NCBI GenBank assembly: GCA_934271275.1
Contig: CAKQRD010000012.1
Location: 3,569-67,568 of the forward strand
Length of the DNA: 64,000 bases
Source: an uncultured Clostridia bacterium
GTDB taxonomy: Bacteria > Bacillota > Clostridia > Christensenellales > Borkfalkiaceae
Direction: 5' to 3'
A program made the translations under genes and the position numbers. Each line of letters starts with the position of its first letter. Position 1 is the stretch's first letter. A model generated the notes under the pieces. That model worked only from the letters and a program-made list of their open reading frames with translations. It searched no databases and was not told the origin of the DNA. This document shows, piece after piece, positions 17,921 through 25,964 of the stretch.

Positions 17921-18244
17921 TTGTCTCTTCCGATTTTTTGTTTTTTAGTTTTTGTTATGCGCGCGTTCGCGTTTATAAAGTATCCGCGCTAAATTTCCTT
18001 CCGCACAAACGTACGGAAATCGCGCCGCGTTTACGCCGCGTTCGCTTTCCGTTTCCGCAAAGTTTTCCCTCTCGCGGAATTTACGCGGAGTTTGCGCACG
18101 CTTTGTGCGGGATTTGATTTCTCCCGAATTTTCGGCGAATTTCCGTTTCTCAATAAACGGCGGCTGATTTTAAGCCGCCCGAATTTTTCGCCGTAAATCG
18201 CAATTCGCGCGTTAAACGGGGCAAATACGTTGGGGTTTAACCGA
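17921..18244. other. Gap between greA and lysS
   Basis: No gene is supported. A hairpin GGCGGCT-gatttt-AAGCCGCC (about 18160-18181) has only a weak T-run on the minus strand and may be the greA terminator. GC-rich direct echoes (CCGCGTTTACGCCGCG) are present. The lysS promoter was not identified. Confidence 0.4.
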
Positions 18245-18709
18245 TTAAACGACCTTTTTAACGGTTACGGAGATAACGCCCGAGGGAACCTGAATTCTGA
18301 CGCTTTCGCCCGCCTTGTGACCGAGAAGGGCGTTGCCTATGGGCGATTCGTTGGAGATTCTGCCCTGTTCCACGTCCGCTTCGGTCGTACCGACTATTTC
18401 GTAAGAGAAAAATTCGCCGGTGTCGTCGTCGGTAAATTCCACCTTACTGCCGAGGGAAACCGTACCTTTTTTCGCGTCGCCGATGATGACCGCGTATTTA
18501 AGTTTGGCTTCGATTTCGAGGATTTCGCCCTCGATCATAGCCTGTTCGTTTTTAGCGGCGTCGTATTCCGCGTTTTCGGAAAGGTCGCCGAATTCTCTCG
18601 CGGTTTTAATTCTTTCGGTAATTTCCGCGCGCTTGGTCATTTTCAAGTATTCGAGTCTTTTTTCAAGCTCCTCTTTACCTTCTCTTGTGAGCAAAACCTC
18701 TTCTGCCAT
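18245..18709 (-). CDS. greA: Transcription elongation factor GreA
   Basis: Rescues backtracked RNA polymerase by stimulating transcript cleavage. The 154-residue protein has the N-terminal coiled coil (1-75, LTREGKEELEKRLEYLKMTKRAEI) with the acidic tip region LSENAEYDAAKNEQ, and the C-terminal FKBP-like domain with GLLGHKAGESVRIQVPSG-type ending. The frame is open from 18757, but ATG 18709 follows GGAGGA and begins MAEEVLLTREG, so it is taken as the start. It has its own consensus promoter. Confidence 0.96.
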   Translation of the reverse strand: MAEEVLLTREGKEELEKRLEYLKMTKRAEITERIKTAREFGDLSENAEYDAAKNEQAMIEGEILEIEAKLKYAVIIGDAKKGTVSLGSKVEFTDDDTGEFFSYEIVGTTEADVEQGRISNESPIGNALLGHKAGESVRIQVPSGVISVTVKKVV

Positions 18710-18789
18710 AATATATCTTCCTCCGATAAAAAATGCAAATTTACCGCCGAAGCGCACACTTGCGCCATTTTCGGCATTATATAGAAAAC

Positions 18790-18818
18790 ATTATATAATA
18801 TATAAAGAGTTTTGTCAA
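18790..18818 (-). promoter_or_regulatory. greA promoter
   Basis: On the minus strand, perfect TTGACA (18813-18818), 17-base spacer and perfect TATAAT (18790-18795). Confidence 0.9.
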
Positions 18819-18965
18819 CCTAATACCGAAACAACGGGGGCGTAAATTTGGTATAAAAACCTCTTTTTTTCGCGGTAAACGCGGTTTCTTTCTTCTCCGC
18901 GGCGATTTTAAGGGAAAAAGCAAGAAAACCCAAGCACCGAACATTTTTTACACGAAACTCTTGAT

Positions 18966-19136
18966 TGTCATTCTGAGCCATCCTTACCTGACGGACTTAC
19001 GAAGAATCTGTGAACCAAAAGCAGTTCTGTCATTCTGAGACTAACTTCTTGCTTCTTCTTACGAAGAATCTTTACGCGAAAGTAACTTTTGAGATTCTTC
19101 GCGGGATTGTCTTTGCGGGCAACGCTCAGAATGACA
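18966..19136. repeat. Repeat X, copies X0 (partial) and X1 (complete)
   Basis: X1 (19028-19136, 109 bp) is bounded by perfect 12-bp terminal inverted repeats TGTCATTCTGAG and CTCAGAATGACA. Inside, CGAAGAATCT and AGATTCTTCG form a second inverted repeat. X0 (18966 to about 19027) has the left TIR and ACGAAGAATCT and stops where X1 begins. Other copies are at 19415-19508 and 40597-40701. It encodes nothing convincing and resembles a non-autonomous MITE or REP-like element. Confidence 0.8.
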
Positions 19137-19145
19137 CAATTTCTT

Positions 19146-19302
19146 TTCTATTTTTTCTTTTACGAGAGGGGAAGAACTGTTTTCCTAGTCCGTTCTTCCC
19201 CTCTCGCGCTCTCCCTAACTTGAAAACTCCTCAATAACCCCTCCTATTTCCACGCATACCTCACGCTAACTTTGCCCCTTATTCTTTAAGGGGCAGACAA
19301 CA
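19146..19302 (-). repeat. Repeat Y, copy 1
   Basis: About 157 bp closely matching 40780-40943 in inverted orientation. It holds two hairpins: GAGAGGGGAAGAAC/GTTCTTCCCCTCTC around a CTAGG-containing loop, and TGCCCCTTA/TAAGGGGCA. Both hairpins and the sequence between them are conserved, including TTAGCGTGAGGTATGCG and GAGGAGTTTTC. No protein is encoded. It directly abuts X1 here, but at 40.6 kb the two modules are in the opposite order. Confidence 0.85.
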
Positions 19303-19414
19303 TTTTACCCGTGCATTTTTATATAGTTACAAACTGTATGCACTCCATAGGACAGGGTAGTTTCTCTCGCTACCGTTATATAAAACTCCGTAGGGCGGTG
19401 AGGTCCCTCCCGCC

Positions 19415-19508
19415 GACGAAGAATCTCTACACGAAAGCAACTTTTCAGATTCTTCGCGGGATTGTCTTTGCGGGCAACGTCTCTGTATGTCCGTCTGAGA
19501 ACGACACA
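19415..19508. repeat. Repeat X, copy X2 (degenerate)
   Basis: Shares CGAAGAATCT, CGAAAGCAACTTTTCAGATTCTTCGCGGG and GGGATTGTCTTTGCGGGCAACG with X1. The right TIR is decayed (TCTGAGAACGACA) and the left TIR is missing. The open frames here (19305-19613, both strands) are repeat sequence, not genes. Confidence 0.7.
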
Positions 19509-19704
19509 ATGCACTTTTCTGTTTTTCTTTTGCGAGCGAGAAAGAACTTCTTTCGCCTTTTTAATTTTCTCTTGCTTCATTATGACCTTTTTCACCCGTT
19601 TTTACGGAATTAAGTCATATTTTCCGCTTTGAACACCGAATGCGAACCTTTTTAAGCCTTTCGCCCGCCGTTTTTCCGCGCGCGCGACCTTTTAATTTCG
19701 GCGG

Positions 19705-20466
19705 TTACTCTGTCCAGACGAAATTTTCTTTTCCCGCGCCGAGTTCAAAAAAGTATTTCACGATACCCAAATCCATTCGCGAATAAAACCCGCTTTTAGC
19801 CACGGCTTTCGCCATGTTTCCGCCCTCGTAGCTTATGTAAAACCGCTGTTGATTAGTTGCCGTCGGGGCAAGCATAGCCGCCCGTGCGCCACGATCGAAC
19901 CATTCGGGAACGCCCGCGTCCGCCGTCGCCGTATCCGTACCGCCGACCTCCGCCGCAGTCGCGGTTGTCTCTTTCACGTTTGCAGTCGCTTTTCTTGCCG
20001 TCGCCACGCCGCGGTTTATAAGCGTTTTCTCGGGCTTATTCTTATGCGGAACGCCCTGCGTAACCCCGTAACCTAACGCAAGCACGCTGTAAAGCTTTTC
20101 GCCCTCCGCGATTTCGTAAGCCGTTTTCACCTTTTTATAGGTAAGCGCAACCCAGCACGAATTAAGCCCCGCCGCCTGCGCGACGAGCATAACCTTCGCG
20201 CCGTAGTAGCCTATCTTTTCGTCGATATCCTTGCCCTTTTTGCCGATGAACGCGACGTAATTCTTCACGCCCGAAAAGCTTCCGTAACGCGCCATAAGCC
20301 CGCCGAACGCCTGCGGCTCGTTGAGAACGAGCTGAAAATGCAGTCCGCCCTCTTCGTTGCACTCTTTTATCGCTTCGTTAAGCGCGGAAATCGCCTCTTC
20401 GGCTATCGGCTCGTCCTTAAACGCCCGCACCGAGTGCCGTTCTTTCATCGCTTTCGATAAATCCAT
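19705..20466 (-). CDS. Nitroreductase-family protein with Ala/Thr-rich insertion
   Basis: A 253-residue FMN-dependent nitroreductase-fold protein. The N-terminal MKERHSVRAFKDEPI is the family's FMN-binding start and LVAQAAGLNSCWVALTYKK (about 112-130) is typical of the TM1586-like subgroup. ARAAMLAPTATNQQRF near 208-223 supplies the second flavin-contact segment. Between them is an unusual 35-residue low-complexity insertion rich in Ala, Thr and Val (about 158-190). The substrate is unknown; it probably reduces nitro or quinone compounds with NAD(P)H. It stands alone between repeat-filled gaps. Confidence 0.8.
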   Translation of the reverse strand: MDLSKAMKERHSVRAFKDEPIAEEAISALNEAIKECNEEGGLHFQLVLNEPQAFGGLMARYGSFSGVKNYVAFIGKKGKDIDEKIGYYGAKVMLVAQAAGLNSCWVALTYKKVKTAYEIAEGEKLYSVLALGYGVTQGVPHKNKPEKTLINRGVATARKATANVKETTATAAEVGGTDTATADAGVPEWFDRGARAAMLAPTATNQQRFYISYEGGNMAKAVAKSGFYSRMDLGIVKYFFELGAGKENFVWTE

Positions 20467-20714
20467 TTCGCATATCCTCCCTTTTTGTTTCGGTTTTCTT
20501 TTCTACACTTTTAATTTTTCCGTTTTCTCCGCGGCTCGTCTCTTATTTACTTTCGCCCCGCGTTATCCTTTTTTATCTTGTTTTTATATTGTATCATCGC
20601 TCGCGAAAAATTGCAATACGAAAGCCCGCTTTTTAATATTGCAAAGTCCGTTTTTAATAATTTTTCGCTTACCGCTCGCTTGCCCCCTGAAACACGCTCG
20701 CCCCCGACACACGC

Positions 20715-20743
20715 TTGACAATTTTCTTTCTTTAAAGTAAAAT
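20715..20743 (+). promoter_or_regulatory. Promoter of the 20806 gene
   Basis: Perfect TTGACA (20715-20720), 17-base spacer, TAAAAT (20738-20743). Confidence 0.75.
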
Positions 20744-20805
20744 AAATTCGTAAGAAGCATATGCTGTCGCGAGGAAGCGCCGCGAGGAGGTACAAAAAAG
20801 TATAA

Positions 20806-21150
20806 ATGCAAAACTACATATGGATAGCACTTTTTATACTCGTACTCGTTCTTTTGCGAAAACGGCGAATGGCGAGAATTGCCGCGATACGGCACATAAA
20901 AAATAAAAATCAAAACAAGGAGAACGAAGCTATGAGAGAATTAGCAAAACAGTTTATAGGAAAAGATTGTATAGTATACACCGTGTCGGGTTCTGACGGA
21001 ACGATAAAAGGCACGGTTAAAGAGGTGTCGGACAGCGGAATGATTATCGAACGCGCGGACGGCAAAGAGGCCGTAAACCTCGAATACGTTACCCGTATCC
21101 GCGAATGGCCGCGCAACGCAAAAGGCAAAAAGAAACAGATTTTCGAGTAA
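20806..21150 (+). CDS. Small membrane-anchored protein with a DUF6897-like domain
   Basis: A 114-residue protein. One hydrophobic helix (about 4-20, IWIALFILVLVLL) is followed by a basic linker and then a compact beta-rich domain (about 46-100) containing FIGKDCIVYT and GTVKEVSDSGMIIE, similar to DUF6897-type cytoplasmic small proteins. An AGGAGG lies upstream of ATG 20806 with a longish gap. A second, well-spaced AAGGAG precedes ATG 20932, which would give a 72-residue soluble form without the anchor. Both products may exist. Function unknown. Confidence 0.7.
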   Translation: MQNYIWIALFILVLVLLRKRRMARIAAIRHIKNKNQNKENEAMRELAKQFIGKDCIVYTVSGSDGTIKGTVKEVSDSGMIIERADGKEAVNLEYVTRIREWPRNAKGKKKQIFE

Positions 21151-21159
21151 AATTTTAAA

Positions 21160-21200
21160 AAGCGGGGCGGCTGAAAAAATCAGCTGTCCCGCTTAATTCT
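21160..21200 (+). terminator. Terminator of the 20806 gene
   Basis: AAGCGGGGCGGCTGA (21160-21174) pairs with TCAGCTGTCCCGCTT (21180-21194), followed by AATTCTTTT. Confidence 0.85.
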
Positions 21201-21262
21201 TTTACTATTTTTCAATAATAAATTTCATTTTTAAGTGCTTTGCTCCTTTCGGAAATTCCCGC

Positions 21263-21796
21263 TCATAACGCCGTTCCCTTTTTCGGCAAAGTCGGTTCGG
21301 AAGTATACGCTCCTTCCATTTTTAACAGCGCGATTTTTTTATCTGTTCCGCCCGCGTAACCCGTAAGGCTTCCGTTCGCGCCGACGACTCTGTGGCAGGG
21401 GATCACGAGCGACACGGAATTATACCCCACAGCACCGCCGACCGCCTGCGCCGAAGCTCTTTTACCCGTTTCCTTTTCAATACGGTTAGCGATTTCCCCG
21501 TACGAAAGCGTTTTTCCGAACGGAATTTCGAGCATAATTTCCCAAACGCGGCGGCGAAACGGCGAAATTCCTTCCATAGCGACGGGCGGAGTGAAGTCGG
21601 GAGCTTTACCGGAAAAATATATATCGAGCCATTTTTTCGTCTCGGCAAAAATCGGCAAATCCTTTTCTTCGTGTTCATTCGGAAGGTTATCCGCAAAATA
21701 TTTCTGCCCGTCGAACCACAAGCCCGTAAGCTCTTTCCCGTTGCTCGCAAGGGTTATTCCGCCCAGCGGCGAGCTATATTTGCTTATGAAAAACAT
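21263..21796 (-). CDS. ogt: Methylated-DNA-[protein]-cysteine S-methyltransferase
   Basis: Removes alkyl groups from O6-guanine in DNA by transferring them to its own cysteine; each molecule acts once. The 177-residue protein has the active-site IPCHRVVG (C at about 134) and the DNA-binding helix region SYGEIANRIEKETGKRASAQAVGGAVGYN before it. The N-terminal domain is short, as in Ogt-type enzymes. The C-terminal segment SLTGYAGGTDKKIALLKMEG is typical. It is transcribed alone and bordered upstream by three copies of a short repeat. Confidence 0.95.
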   Translation of the reverse strand: MFFISKYSSPLGGITLASNGKELTGLWFDGQKYFADNLPNEHEEKDLPIFAETKKWLDIYFSGKAPDFTPPVAMEGISPFRRRVWEIMLEIPFGKTLSYGEIANRIEKETGKRASAQAVGGAVGYNSVSLVIPCHRVVGANGSLTGYAGGTDKKIALLKMEGAYTSEPTLPKKGTAL

Positions 21797-21878
21797 AAAC
21801 AGTCTCCATAGCCTCCCTTTTATAATCTTTGATTCCCGTCATTCCGTTTTATATCTCCGCCTTTCCGCAAGTCTCACC

Positions 21879-22180
21879 GTAGAACCCTTGCGGGGCAAGT
21901 TTTCTCTTATTATAACACAGAAACCTGATAAAAAATTGTCAGCAACTACCGTTGCTTGCGCTTCGCCTTCGGCAAAGCGCGGTTTCTTGTTGAAACACTA
22001 CGCTCGAAAACCCTTGCAAGCAAGTTTTCTCGCTTGTATTATAACATTACACGGCTTACAAAAATAAATTTTTGTATTGCATTCGCAATACGTTCTTTGC
22101 TTAACGCAAATAACAGCCGTACGTTGAAACACTGCGCTCGAAAACCCTTGCTAGCAAGTTTTCTCGCTTGTATTATAGCA
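21879..22180 (+). repeat. Short repeat family Z, copies A-C
   Basis: Consensus: GTTGAAACRCTRCGCTCG, then AAAACCCTTGCNNGCAAG, then TTTTCTCGCTTGTATTATA. Copies: A 21879-21917 (partial), B 21989-22045, C 22123-22180. Copy D is inverted at 24794-24837. The CTTGC-GCAAG core is a small palindrome and each plus-strand copy ends in an ATTATA box. No protein is encoded. Between B and A lies the hairpin GCGCTT-AAAGCGC. Role unknown. Confidence 0.7.
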
Positions 22181-22222
22181 CAAAAAAATTTTAATTTGCC
22201 ATAAAAATGTTTTGCAAACTAC

Positions 22223-22254
22223 AAAAAAGTACACCTAATAATATAATAGGCGAA
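22223..22254 (+). promoter_or_regulatory. Putative operator 1 upstream of the CFI-box gene
   Basis: AAAAAAGTACA, the 17-mer CCTAATAATATAATAGG (22234-22250), then CGAA. The same flanks recur at operator 2 with the 17-mer exactly reverse-complemented. Confidence 0.6.
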
Positions 22255-22360
22255 TAAAAATGTGAGAATAATTTGAAAAAAATCGTGTTTGAAATTTAAA
22301 AATAAAGTTATATTAAACGGAAAATTCTAAAAAACAGTTAAAATTTTAGGGTTTATTTGT

Positions 22361-22402
22361 TACAATAGATAAAAAAGTACACCTATTATATTATTAGGCG
22401 AA
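22361..22402 (+). promoter_or_regulatory. -10 box and putative operator 2 of the CFI-box gene
   Basis: TACAAT (22361-22366) with a weak TTAAAA 17 bases before it. The operator AAAAAAGTACA, CCTATTATATTATTAGG (22382-22398), CGAA covers the expected start of transcription. A bound regulator would block initiation. The ATG at 22426 follows AAAGGAG. Confidence 0.55.
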
Positions 22403-22425
22403 CTAAAACAAAGGAGAAAATTATT

Positions 22426-23100
22426 ATGATTACAGTTGGAAAAATAAGCACGGGAAGTTGCGATTCTCAAAACGGTTGGTCCCAATACCCAAACAGTGCA
22501 GGCGGGGTTAGCGTCAAGTTTTCATTCAGAAACGATTCCGGCAAAACGATAAAATATATTACTTTTTCTCTTAAACCATATAATTCCGTAAACGACTTTG
22601 TGGAAAGCGACCTTTCGAGTCAAAACGGACGCTTGCGTTGTACCGGTCCTATCGAACCGGACGAAATCGAGAAAAATTGTCTATGGGAAAATTGCTGGTA
22701 TAATTCTACGATCGTGGGCGCATCTCTTTTAAGCATTTATATAATTTATATGGATGGAACAGAGGAAACAATCGACAGTGAGGATATCGTATACGATACT
22801 AATTTAGGCGGCGGCGACGGCGGCTGCTACGTCGCGACGTGCGTATACGGCTCTTACGACAGCCCCGAGGTCTGGACTCTTCGCCGTTACCGCGACGATA
22901 CCCTAGGCTCGACTTGGTACGGAAGAGCTTTTATCAAAACTTACTATGCCGTCAGCCCCACGCTTGTGAAATGGTTCGGAAATACTAAATGGTTCAAAAA
23001 AATGTGGAAAGGAAAACTCGACAGAATGGTAAACAAACTGCAAGCGCAAGGCGTAAAAAACACCCCTTACGAGGACAAGGAATGGCGAAAACACAAATAA
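22426..23100 (+). CDS. CFI-box-CTERM domain protein, unknown function
   Basis: A 224-residue protein in two parts. Residues about 1-125 resemble the beta-sandwich DUF5780-type domain (KYITFSLKPYNSVND, WENCWYNSTI, YIIYMDGTEETI). After a GGGDGG linker the C-terminus (about 134-220) is the CFI-box domain: CYVATCVYGSYDSPEVWTLR, then FIKTYYAVSPTLVKWFG and a basic tail. Here the usual CFIATAVYG start reads CYVATCVYG. No signal peptide or membrane helix is evident. The family is frequent in gut Clostridia but uncharacterised. It stands alone, with its own operators and terminator. Confidence 0.75.
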   Translation: MITVGKISTGSCDSQNGWSQYPNSAGGVSVKFSFRNDSGKTIKYITFSLKPYNSVNDFVESDLSSQNGRLRCTGPIEPDEIEKNCLWENCWYNSTIVGASLLSIYIIYMDGTEETIDSEDIVYDTNLGGGDGGCYVATCVYGSYDSPEVWTLRRYRDDTLGSTWYGRAFIKTYYAVSPTLVKWFGNTKWFKKMWKGKLDRMVNKLQAQGVKNTPYEDKEWRKHK

Positions 23101-23116
23101 TCTATTTTTTGAATAC

Positions 23117-23158
23117 GCGGAGGATAATCGGTTGTTTATCCTCCGCGCACTCTTTTTC
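23117..23158 (+). terminator. Terminator of the CFI-box gene
   Basis: GCGGAGGATAA (23117-23127) pairs with TTATCCTCCGC (23136-23146), followed by GCACTCTTTTT. A 230-bp stretch after it has no gene. Confidence 0.8.
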
Positions 23159-23390
23159 CCTTTAATTACATCAAAACTTTTATGTATTGTTTTTTGCCAC
23201 CCTTTTATCGTTTAGTTTAGTGCGTACGTTTTACTTTGTCGTTTTTCGTCGCTATTGTTATTTGCCGACTTCTGTTTTTTGCTGTTTCTTTTCTAATTGC
23301 GTTCGTTTATCCGTAAGTATTTTCCCCGTCTTGTATACCGAAGTTTTTATGCCTGTTTATCGCGTTTTACACTGCGCGGCGTGAGACGAA

Positions 23391-24629
23391 CTATTTTATC
23401 GGGATAAACAGCTCTAAATGCCGTTCGGAAATTTTTTCCCGCTTCGTCCAGTGAATTTTAAGCAGTTCCGCCCTCGTTTCGTCTCTCAAAAGCCCGTCCT
23501 TTTCTATCGTTTCATACACGCTTTTAGTAAAGGAATCGAGCATTCCCATAGGAAAATCTTTGTTTTCGGAAACGAATTTTGCGTATTTGCCGTTCGCGAC
23601 GAACCTTTTTAATCTCCCGACGATTTTCTTTAATTCCTCCGCCGTAAACGAATAATCGTAATCCGAATTTTGAGTTCTTGCGGCAAGTTTCTGCCAGTCC
23701 GCGCCTTTTTCCACGTTTCCGCTTTTTTCAGCTTTTTCGCATTCGGTTGTACAGTTTTTGCTGCTTGCCGCGCGATTTTTGCCGCTACTCAAACTGAATT
23801 TCCCGTCCTTTTTTCTATAAAACACTTCGCCGCGCGGTTGAACCGTGCAAGCGCAGTCATACCCCGTCTCGTCGAAACCGTTAAGCACCTCCCACCAGTC
23901 GCAATCGTCGTCTTTCCGAATTGCCCGCAAGGCTTCCTGAACCCTGCGCGTAGTCGTAATAAATTTTTCGTCGGAGTTTTTTCGCTTTTCAACTTTACCT
24001 AAAAATCTTTTTTTGAACCCCACGAGCAGCATCTCCCGTATCTCTACCGTCTCGTATTTACAGAACTTGCCCTCTCTTCCGTTTTCGCTTTTTGTTTTCG
24101 CCGTGCCGACCTTGCTATTTTCATCTTTTTTGTCGGGCAAACCCACGGTTATCGTTATTTTGGTCATTTCATTTATCTTCGTCATCGTCTCCTCCTCTAT
24201 ATCGCGACTACCGAAAGAGCTTTTCGGGCAATCACTCACGACCTCCTTGTCCTCTTTATTTTTTTCGGGACTATATACTTTGCAATCGCTCACGGCAAGC
24301 GCGGGAACGACTTTATATTTTTTGTTTTTTCTGCAATCCCTCGGTGTGAAGCCGTTGAACGCCTTAAAAGCCTTTGTAAAACTTTCGGGGGTCGCATACC
24401 CGTACTTAAAACCTATATCTATCACCGAATCGTCCGTTTCGCACAAAGCCCTGCCAGCTTCGGAAAGCTTTCTCGCCCGAACGTATTCCGCAAGCGTAAA
24501 ATCGGTAAGCGCGGAAAAAATGCGCATAACGTTAAACTTATTCGTTGCACATTCCCGCGCAAGCTCGTCGTAATCTATTTTCCCCGTCAAATTTTTTTCG
24601 ACGTAGCCCGCAATGGTTTGTAAAATCAT
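23391..24629 (-). CDS. AraC-family regulator with long C-terminal domain
   Basis: A 412-residue protein. Residues about 1-105 form the two AraC helix-turn-helix motifs (AGYVEKNLTGKIDYDELARE and DIGFKYGYATPESFTKAFKAFNGFTPRDCR). The DNA-binding domain is N-terminal, as in Rob/SoxS-like proteins. A linker with low-complexity Lys/Glu follows. From about 195 a GyrI-like effector-binding fold seems present (ETVEIREMLLVGFKKRF, WWEVLNGFD), but it is interrupted by a Ser/Lys/Cys-rich insertion. The ligand is unknown. It is alone on its strand with large repeat-bearing gaps on both sides. Confidence 0.75.
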   Translation of the reverse strand: MILQTIAGYVEKNLTGKIDYDELARECATNKFNVMRIFSALTDFTLAEYVRARKLSEAGRALCETDDSVIDIGFKYGYATPESFTKAFKAFNGFTPRDCRKNKKYKVVPALAVSDCKVYSPEKNKEDKEVVSDCPKSSFGSRDIEEETMTKINEMTKITITVGLPDKKDENSKVGTAKTKSENGREGKFCKYETVEIREMLLVGFKKRFLGKVEKRKNSDEKFITTTRRVQEALRAIRKDDDCDWWEVLNGFDETGYDCACTVQPRGEVFYRKKDGKFSLSSGKNRAASSKNCTTECEKAEKSGNVEKGADWQKLAARTQNSDYDYSFTAEELKKIVGRLKRFVANGKYAKFVSENKDFPMGMLDSFTKSVYETIEKDGLLRDETRAELLKIHWTKREKISERHLELFIPIK

Positions 24630-24793
24630 TTTTTATACCTCTTTTTTTCTTACGAAAACGTGACGAAATAAAATTTTATCGACAACCGCCGTTTTACGCT
24701 TTGCATTATTCAAACCGCTGTTTACATTGTAACAAGCGTAAAAATATCTGTAAATGCTTTGCGCGTGCATTTCCTTGCTTATGTAATGTGAGT

Positions 24794-24837
24794 AAAAAAA
24801 CTTGCCCCGCAAGGGTTTTCGAGCGCCGCGTTTCAAC
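24794..24837 (-). repeat. Repeat Z, copy D
   Basis: Reverse-oriented copy of the Z repeat: GTTGAAACGCGGCGCTCG then AAAACCCTTGCGGGGCAAG on the minus strand, 165 bp upstream of the AraC-type regulator. Confidence 0.65.
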
Positions 24838-25964
24838 TTACGGCTTTATTTGCGGTCAGCAAATAAGTCTTGCGCCGGCAAGGGCAAAGATTTATCTTTG
24901 CAAGCCGTATAATGTTATTTTACCATTAAACCTCGTAAATTTCTTGTCTTTTTTTGATTTTTGGCGTTCGGCATTCATTCTTCGTTTTTTCTCCGATTTT
25001 TTATTTTGTCTTTGGGTTTTTTTAGTCTTTTCTTTACTCTTTCGAGTTGCCGCCTGTTTTCAGTCTTTCACCCGTTCGATTTAAAACTCCTTTGCTTTTT
25101 GAAAGCAAAATATAAGCCCGTAAAACAGCAAGCGACGCCCTCAAATCGACTTACAAAAAAATCAAAAGCGGTTTTTACAGCTCACATAAAGAACACTAAA
25201 CCGTATCTCCTCTCCGCGAAGAAAAGTCCACACAACACTCGGATAAAATTCCGCGTTTTTCCTCTTTTATCGAAAATTAAGCGTAAAATACTATAATTGC
25301 GCCGATTATTTTTATCTATAAAACATCAGGCGCAAAAAACCTCCCGTCGATTTTTCGACGAGAGGTAAAAGAAGGAGAAAAAAGTTTTTCATCAGTATAC
25401 TTATTGAATATTTCAGAAAAAAGCTGATTAAAAACTACGTTTTTATGCTTTTTCGTTCGGCAACTTTTTTGCCCGTGCTATTGAATTTTTATTCAAAAGC
25501 CTTTTTCCGGACGAGAAAAGACAAAAAATTTTCATACCTGCCATTGAGACTGCTTTCTTGTCTTTCGGTTGATTTTTGAATCGATGCAGCTATTCCGACG
25601 TTGAGTCAGACATCGACGAAAAAAAGTGAGTTGCAATCAGCTTTTTCTCTTAATGAAACCTAAAAAATTTATTCGCCGAATTTTATCGTGCTTTTTAGCA
25701 ATTTTGTACTTTCAAAAACGTTTTACGCTTTATCTCCCGTTACACGCACTTCGGTTAACTTTGTTCCGCCAAACATTCCTCTTTAGCGTAAAAAGTAACT
25801 CGTAGGTTTTGTTTATGGTCTTGCGACTCGGTTTTATGCTCTCATAAAACGTTTTGAAGGTATTCTTTTCCCCGTTACGCTAAACTCTTTTGTAATGCGC
25901 GGCGGGCTGCTTGCTCTTACTGTCCATAACAAATTTTTTGCGATACGATTATATTAAAAGGCGT
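24838..25964. other. Gene-free stretch of about 1.1 kb
   Basis: Open frames on the plus strand (24545-25084, 24961-25296) have low-complexity Phe/Leu/Ser composition, no Shine-Dalgarno and no recognisable domain, so I do not call genes. One hairpin, ACCTCCCGTCGA-TTTT-TCGACGAGAGGT (25339-25366), is present in the middle. No RNA family was recognised. It may hold decayed genes. Confidence 0.4.

Noticed and set aside
19305..19613. Open frames on both strands in the X/Y repeat region
   Set aside because: They coincide with repeat copies, have no ribosome site and translate the inverted repeats of element X.
24545..25296. Two plus-strand frames of 179 and 111 codons
   Set aside because: Composition is Phe/Leu/Ser/Arg noise, the first overlaps the AraC gene, and neither has a ribosome site or domain.
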